Origin: Halicephalobus mephisto
Lineage: Eukaryota > Nematoda > Chromadorea > Rhabditida > Panagrolaimidae
Assembly: GCA_009193035.1 (NCBI GenBank)
Contig: SWDT01000023.1
Coordinates: 163,101-227,100, forward strand
Direction of reading: 5' to 3'
Length of the DNA stretch: 64,000 nucleotides
Below, in pieces: positions 58,985 to 64,000 of the stretch. The notes under the pieces are model-generated. The model saw only the letters and a program-made list of their open reading frames with translations. It did no database searches and had not been told where the DNA came from. The first letter of the stretch is position 1. Every line of letters begins with the position of its first letter. A program made the translations under genes and the position numbers.

Positions 58985-59575
58985 TATTTTTTTAAAAAGT
59001 CGGCGTTCAATAAATTTATTTTTTTACAAATAAAGCAAAAAAGTAATTGAAGTTAATCAATACGGTAATTCCAGAAACTATAAAATATAATGAGTAACAA
59101 AAAATATTTTTCTCAAAAAATCTAAAAAAATAAAAATAAAAATTTAAAAAAAACTTAAAAATTTAAAAAAAAATAAAAATTTAAAAAAAAACTTAAAAAT
59201 AAAAATTTTAAAAAAAACTTAAAAATTTAAATTTAAAAAAAAAATAAAAATTTTAAAAATTATAATTTTAAAAATTATGTTTTAATGCGAAAAATTAGAA
59301 TTATTTAAAAATTTTTTTTATTTTTTAAATTTATTAAAAATAATCGGAATTAGTTTATATATTTTTTAAATATAATTATTAAAATATTATTAACAATAAA
59401 TAAAACAAAAAATTTGAATTGTTGTTTTTAAGTAAAATTTAAAAAAAACAAAAAAACCGCCAATTGGGTCTCGACGCGAAAATTCAAATAACAACTTTTA
59501 ATTTTAAATTTTAATTTCGATATATGAATTTTTAAATTTTGGGGGTTTTATTTTTTTTTTTGAATTTAATTTTTG
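58985..59575. other. AT-rich tail of the giant intron
   Basis: AAAAATTTAAAAAAAACTTA units and A/T runs, one GGTCTCGACGCGAA core at about 59,467, and a T-rich tract leading to the TTTTCAG acceptor at 59,584. Confidence 0.6.
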
Positions 59576-59584
59576 AATTTTCAG

Positions 59585-62500
59585 CTGAAGAATGGATTTG
59601 TCTCGACGAAGATCAACGTTTCGCAATGTACCGTCGAAAATGGAATCGTTCGAGTGACGGCTTCTGTGATCGAAAACAGTGATGAAGTCAGGGTTGTCCG
59701 GGAGTACCGTCCGAGAGCCCCTGACTTCCAGATGATCCCCTTGAGGCCGATATTCGATGCTTCTACGAAATCAATTCAAATTTATTTTAAATCTTTGAGA
59801 AAATTTGAAAATTCTCCCGAAATTTCCGGAGTTTACCAGTGCATTTCGAACAACAACTTCAAAAACGGATTAAATACTTCTTTCTACACTACGGTAAACC
59901 AGATTGTGGATATTGAAGTCGATCCTGATTGTAAACTTTACCGAGTAATCAGCAGAAGAAACATCTCGACCGGCAAAAGCGATGACGTCTTCTTGTTCGT
60001 CCCGCAGATTTCGAAATTCGAAGAACTTTCACTTTCGATGATAGCAGCCCCCAAGAAGGTCGTCTACAATGTCGGAGATCGATTCGAGACGGTAGTCAAG
60101 CCGATCACGAACTACATCGTGAGTGATTTTAATTCGTTATTTTAGTTGGATTCTGCAGAGGAAGTTTTGAATATTCTAGAAACTCATAAAAACTAAAATT
60201 TCCCATTTCCTCAAAAAATGTTGTAGAATTTCTCAAAAATCATCTAGAAGTTTCTGAAATTCCAGAAAAACAAAAATTTTTTTAAATTCTTAAAATTTTT
60301 ATAAAAATTCTAAAATTTCAGAAAAATTCATCAAAAACTTCTAGAATCCAATAAAAAGTAAAAAATAATGTTCAAATAAAAATTTTGAAGGTTCTAGAAT
60401 TCGTATCTAGACAATTTTGTAAAAGTTTTCTATTTTTAAAATAATTTATAAAAATTTTTTATTTTTAAAATAATTTATAAAAATTTTTTATTTTTAAAAT
60501 AATTTATAAAAATTCTTTATTTTAAAATAATTTATAAAAGTTTTCTATTTTAAAATACTTTGTTTTTTATTTTTAAAATAATTTATGTTTTTTATTTTTA
60601 AAATATTTTGCAAAAGTTTTTTATTTTTAAAATACTTTGTAAAAATTCTTTATTTTTAAAATAATTTATAAAAATTTTTTATTTTAAAATAATTTATAAA
60701 AATTCTTTATTTTAAAATAATTTATAAAAGTTTTCTATTTTAAAATACTTTGTTTTTTATTTTTAAAATAATTTATGTTTTTTATTTTTAAAATATTTTG
60801 CAAAAGTTTTTTATTTTTAAAATACTTTGTAAAAATTCTTTATTTTTAAAATAATTTATAAAAATTTTTTATTTTTAAAATATTTTGTTTTTTATTTTTA
60901 AAATAATTTATAAAAGTTTTCTATTTTAAAATATTTTTTTAGGTAATTTGTAACAGAAATGAAATCGTTCAGACCGGCAGTGTTCCCACGAACGGAAGCG
61001 ATTTTGTTCACAATTTCCCAGGATATGCAGGGATTTTGTGTTCTTCACGTTTACGGTAATAACAAAATCAAAACTCGTAATCTTCAATCTGACATGTGGA
61101 TTTTCTTCGTTGAAAAAGCCTATTGTCCTTCTGCATTTAGTTTGACTTCGAACAAAAGACATCTGAGTCCTCCGAAGAACCTGACCGTCGTGGTAAGGCC
61201 AAACCGACGTCCCTCGGAGTCATCAGGGCCATCGACGAAAGATTCAACCACATTGTCGACTACATGCAAGTCCCAAAGACGATATTTACTGGAATTTCCA
61301 GGTCTTCATGGATCCTTCAAGAGAACTAAATGCTCCAAGATTAGTCAATTTTTTGGATTCTTCAAAAATTCACAAAGCGATCAGTTAGTTTTTTAATTTT
61401 ATTTTTTTTAAAATCGAAAATTCTAAATTTCAAAGAATTTTCGGAATTTTTAAAATCGAAAAATTTTAAATTTCAAAGATTTTCGGAATTTTTGAAATTC
61501 AATAAGAGATTTTAAAATTTTCAAAAATTCAATAAAAATTAAAAAAATAATATTTGAATTAAAAATTTCAGAAATTTTAAAATTATTTGAAAAAAAAATT
61601 TATTTTTTAATTTTTTAAAAAGTATGATTTTAGGAGATCAGTGTTTGGAAGCCGGGAAAATCGCCCCTGCAGACAATTACGGTAGAGAATTTGTGAAATT
61701 GAAGGAGATATCTGATTTGTCTGAGGACTGTGGTGAGCAGTACCTCCGGGCCAGAAGTGGACGACGGAGTCCCTCATGGGCGAAGTTAATAATTATCAAA
61801 AAAATCAGCAACGTTTGGCCAAAGGTCAGATATTTCGTTCGGCATTCATTACTCTTAGACCGCCTCTGGAGATGAGGGTGATGCAGTCCGATGCCCCGGG
61901 CAATGGTCCATCTGTGATGACTCCAGAATTTGAAGATGAACTTTTTTTGAGGACTTTTTTTCCTGAAGTCTGGTACTTTGACGACTTGAGATTCGGCTCC
62001 AGATCCGAGCACAGTCTTCATCTGAAGTCGCCCCATTCCGTCAGCATCTGGACGTTCTCGGGCGTCTTCTGGACCCCCGCTCCAGGACCACCTGCTCGAC
62101 CCCGGACCTCCACGTCGAGACCAGAAGACACGTCTTCATGGAGGTCAACCTCCCCACTCATGTTTACGAAAACGAAACCATCGCTGCTACAGTAACCATC
62201 AGCGGAGACAACTTCAAAAACGAAAAAAAACTCTCACTCTGCTTCACGGGGGTCTCGCCGGTGGTCTGTGCCGACATGGGTCAGGGGGGCGAGAGGGCCG
62301 AAACGGAGTACACCAGGATAACTCTCAGTAAACACAAAAAAAGAGATGAAAAAATTATTCATTTTCGATTTCTGAAGGCCGGAATTCAGAATGTGTCTTT
62401 CGAACTTAGAGAAGAAGTCAACGTCGTCGGATCAGCTGTCCATCATTGTGCCGATCCTTCGGCTACAGTATACGATAGAATAGAGCAGATTGTGAAAGTT

Positions 62501-63643
62501 GAGAAAAGTCTGGCTCAGAAGGAACATTTCAGACAGATCAATATTTATCCTCAGAGGAAAATTTTCAAATCGAATCAGGCCGTCGATCTGCCCTCGGACA
62601 AGCCGAATGTTATCCGTAAATTTTTAATTTTACAAAAACTAAAATTTATTAACTTTTTATAAAATCAAAAATTAAATTTCCGAAAAAAATTGAAATTTAT
62701 TGAATTTTTTAAAAAACCAAAAATTTATTAATTTTTATAAAAACTAAAATTTATTAACTTTTTTAAAAATTAAAAATTAAATTTCCGAAAAAAATTAAAA
62801 TTTATTGAATTTTAGAAAAACTAAAATTTATTACTTTTTATAAGACTAAAATTTTTTTATTTTTTAAAAATTGAAATTTATTAAATTTTATAAAAATTAA
62901 AATTAAATTTCAGAAAAAATTTAAATTTTATAAAAACTAAAATTTTTTTAAAATCAAAAATTTATTACTTTTTAAAATAATTTTTAAAATTAGATAATTT
63001 TAGAATTTTTAAAAATGTATTTAAAATTTTATTTTTTTTTCTCTTAAATGGAAAATTTTGAAATTCTTGTCGAGACCATTTTTTAGGATTTTGCGGAATA
63101 TTTTTTATTTTTTAATAAAAAATATCATTTTCAGGGTTCCAACAGAATATTTTGAGCGATACAGAAGTCGAGACTTCTGTTTTCGTCGATCAAGATGTCG
63201 AAATAATCACCACTTCCGTCGAATTTTCTGGTATTCAATTTTTATATAATTTTTAATTTTTTAATCTATTTTTTTTATTTTTTTTTAAATTTTTTATATA
63301 TTTTTTAATTTTTTTTTAAAATTTTTTTCTGATTTTTTATATAATTTTTGATTTTTTTTTAAATTTTTTATAATTTTTTTAAATTTTAATTTTTTCTGAT
63401 TTTTTATATAATTTTTTAATTTTTTTATAATTTTGTTTTCAGAATACCAACCAAGTTTCCCTCTGGGAGTTGTTTCCAATGAGATATCCTCGTCACGAAC
63501 CCGAAGATCTCTGTATAATTCGTTTTCGGAGATTTTGATGGACTATGCTTTTGCTACCTATGACCAAAAGCAAGGAAAATTAAACGGAAATTTGCCAGAA
63601 GGATCTCTCAAGCAAGAAATTATTGAAAGCAGACTCCACAATT
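59585..63643 (+). CDS. TEP / alpha-2-macroglobulin-like protein, 3' exons with frame breaks
   Basis: Exons: 59585-60118, 60943-61383, 61634-62615, 63135-63230, 63443-63643, continuing off the window. Exon 3 completes MG3 and gives MG4 (YVISDFN region excluded). Exon 4 reads VICNRNEIVQTGSV, then FTISQDMQGFCVLHVYGNN, then KAKPTSLGVIRAIDERFNHI (family AEPGS..L.AVD), then SPKDDIYWNFQVFM. Exon 5 has QKWTTESLM, the MG7/bait-end hallmark LRTFFPEVWYFDDL, and then MG8-like FMEVNLPTHVYENETI. These pieces lie in different frames: one base extra near 61,005, and one missing near each of 61,193, 61,267, 61,751 and 62,066. In the composite frame there are no stop codons. Exon 7 has a basic SRTRRS site. The thioester GCGEQ region is not reached before the window ends. 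Either a young pseudogene or sequence errors. Confidence 0.82.
60160..60940. repeat. TEP intron 3 repeats
   Basis: About 16-17 copies of TTATTTTTAAAATAATTTAT then AAAAATTYT (28-30 bp). They form a larger duplicated block: about 60,500-60,640 resembles 60,700-60,850. Confidence 0.85.
62616..63134. repeat. TEP intron 5, AT-rich units
   Basis: Degenerate copies of AAAACTAAAATTTATTAACT, each about 50-70 bp. No exon. Confidence 0.6.
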
Positions 63644-63689
63644 GTTAGTTTTACATTTTTATTTTAAAAATATTGCAATTTCAAAAAAG

Positions 63690-63985
63690 TAATTTTTCGG
63701 GATTTCTGAATTCCCGCGCAGAGAGCGAGTGAACTGCATTAAATTGGAAAAATGGTAAATCGGGCAAATCACTACAACAGACTCGCTCTGTCTCCACTCG
63801 CGCGTTCGCTCGCTCTCTTTCGCAACAATCCTAAAATTTTTTTAAAAATTCCAAAATTCCACGTTTGAACAATTTCAAAAAATTATTTTTACATTAATGT
63901 GATATTTTTGCATCTCTGTGTAGAGAGCGAGTGTGTTTTATAAGAATAAAAAATGGTAATTTTGGCAAATCACCTCATTTTCTTC
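63690..63985. repeat. Two copies of an AGAGAGCGAGTG unit in the last TEP intron
   Basis: GCAGAGAGCGAGTG..AAAAATGGTAAATCGGGCAAATCAC (63,718-63,772) and GTAGAGAGCGAGTG..AAAAATGGTAATTTTGGCAAATCAC (63,920-63,974). Between them is a reverse-oriented GCGTTCGCTCGCTCTCTTTC that can pair with the AGAGAGCGAG parts. Confidence 0.7.
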
Positions 63986-64000
63986 TTCTGTTTACCAAAA

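Larger units (their letters stand above)
23938..59584 (+). other. Inferred 35.6-kb TEP intron containing nested genes
   Basis: Exon 2 ends TTCGAG then GTTGGT; exon 3 starts after TTTTCAG. Both junctions are phase 0, and the protein reads across smoothly as MG3 of the macroglobulin fold. Inside are two complete antisense GPCR genes, one sense gene, a SINE, a Helitron and many satellites. An alternative is that two partial TEP genes, or a rearrangement or assembly join, mimic one gene; the seamless domain continuity argues against this. Confidence 0.65.

Noticed and set aside
61185..61200. GTGGTAAGG as a splice donor inside TEP exon 4
   Set aside because: Family-like coding (KAKPTSLGVIRAID) continues directly after it in another frame, so a missing base explains the sequence better than an intron.

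Overview
The window looks like a chromosomal segment of a nematode, probably a rhabditid close to Caenorhabditis. The signs are strong AT richness, introns of about 40-50 bp with TTTCAG- or TTTTAG-type acceptors next to very long ones, acceptor-like sites just upstream of start codons as expected for spliced-leader trans-splicing, a worm-type Argonaute, and dispersed repeats carrying motifs such as TACTGTAG and GGTCCCGACACGAA. Species assignment is inference; no database was consulted.

Layout. 1-6.8 kb: repeats and one tRNA-derived SINE. 6.8-9.5 kb, minus strand: an intact 5-exon Argonaute (833 aa) lacking two of three slicer residues. 10.4-12.3 kb, plus strand: a broken cytochrome P450 relic split by a repeat and a foldback element. 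12.6-16.4 kb, minus strand: an intact 5-exon gene (631 aa) that I cannot identify, with odd tandem repeats in one intron. 16.4-22.6 kb: repeats. From 22.66 kb to the right edge, plus strand: a thioester/alpha-2-macroglobulin-type secreted protein gene (TEP). Its second exon ends at 23,937 and its third starts in frame at 59,585.

The implied 35.6-kb TEP intron holds two tandem minus-strand peptide-receptor-like GPCR genes (24.1-29.0 kb, 455 aa; 31.6-43.6 kb, 486 aa), a SINE, a decayed Helitron with recognisable ends (53.1-54.9 kb), several satellite-like arrays including a long one of about 150-bp period (45.8-50.6 kb), and a small plus-strand GC-richer gene of unknown function (57.9-58.7 kb). 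Coding exons were joined by hand from splice sites, reading-frame phase and family resemblance. Five genes join without any break. The TEP gene does so only through its first three exons: exons 4 and 5 need five single-base frame changes to stay in the family frame.

Functionally the genes are unrelated: small-RNA silencing (Argonaute), secreted immunity or protease-trap protein (TEP), neuropeptide signalling (GPCRs), and unknowns. The most interesting structure is the giant intron with nested antisense genes, together with the repeat architecture inside it.
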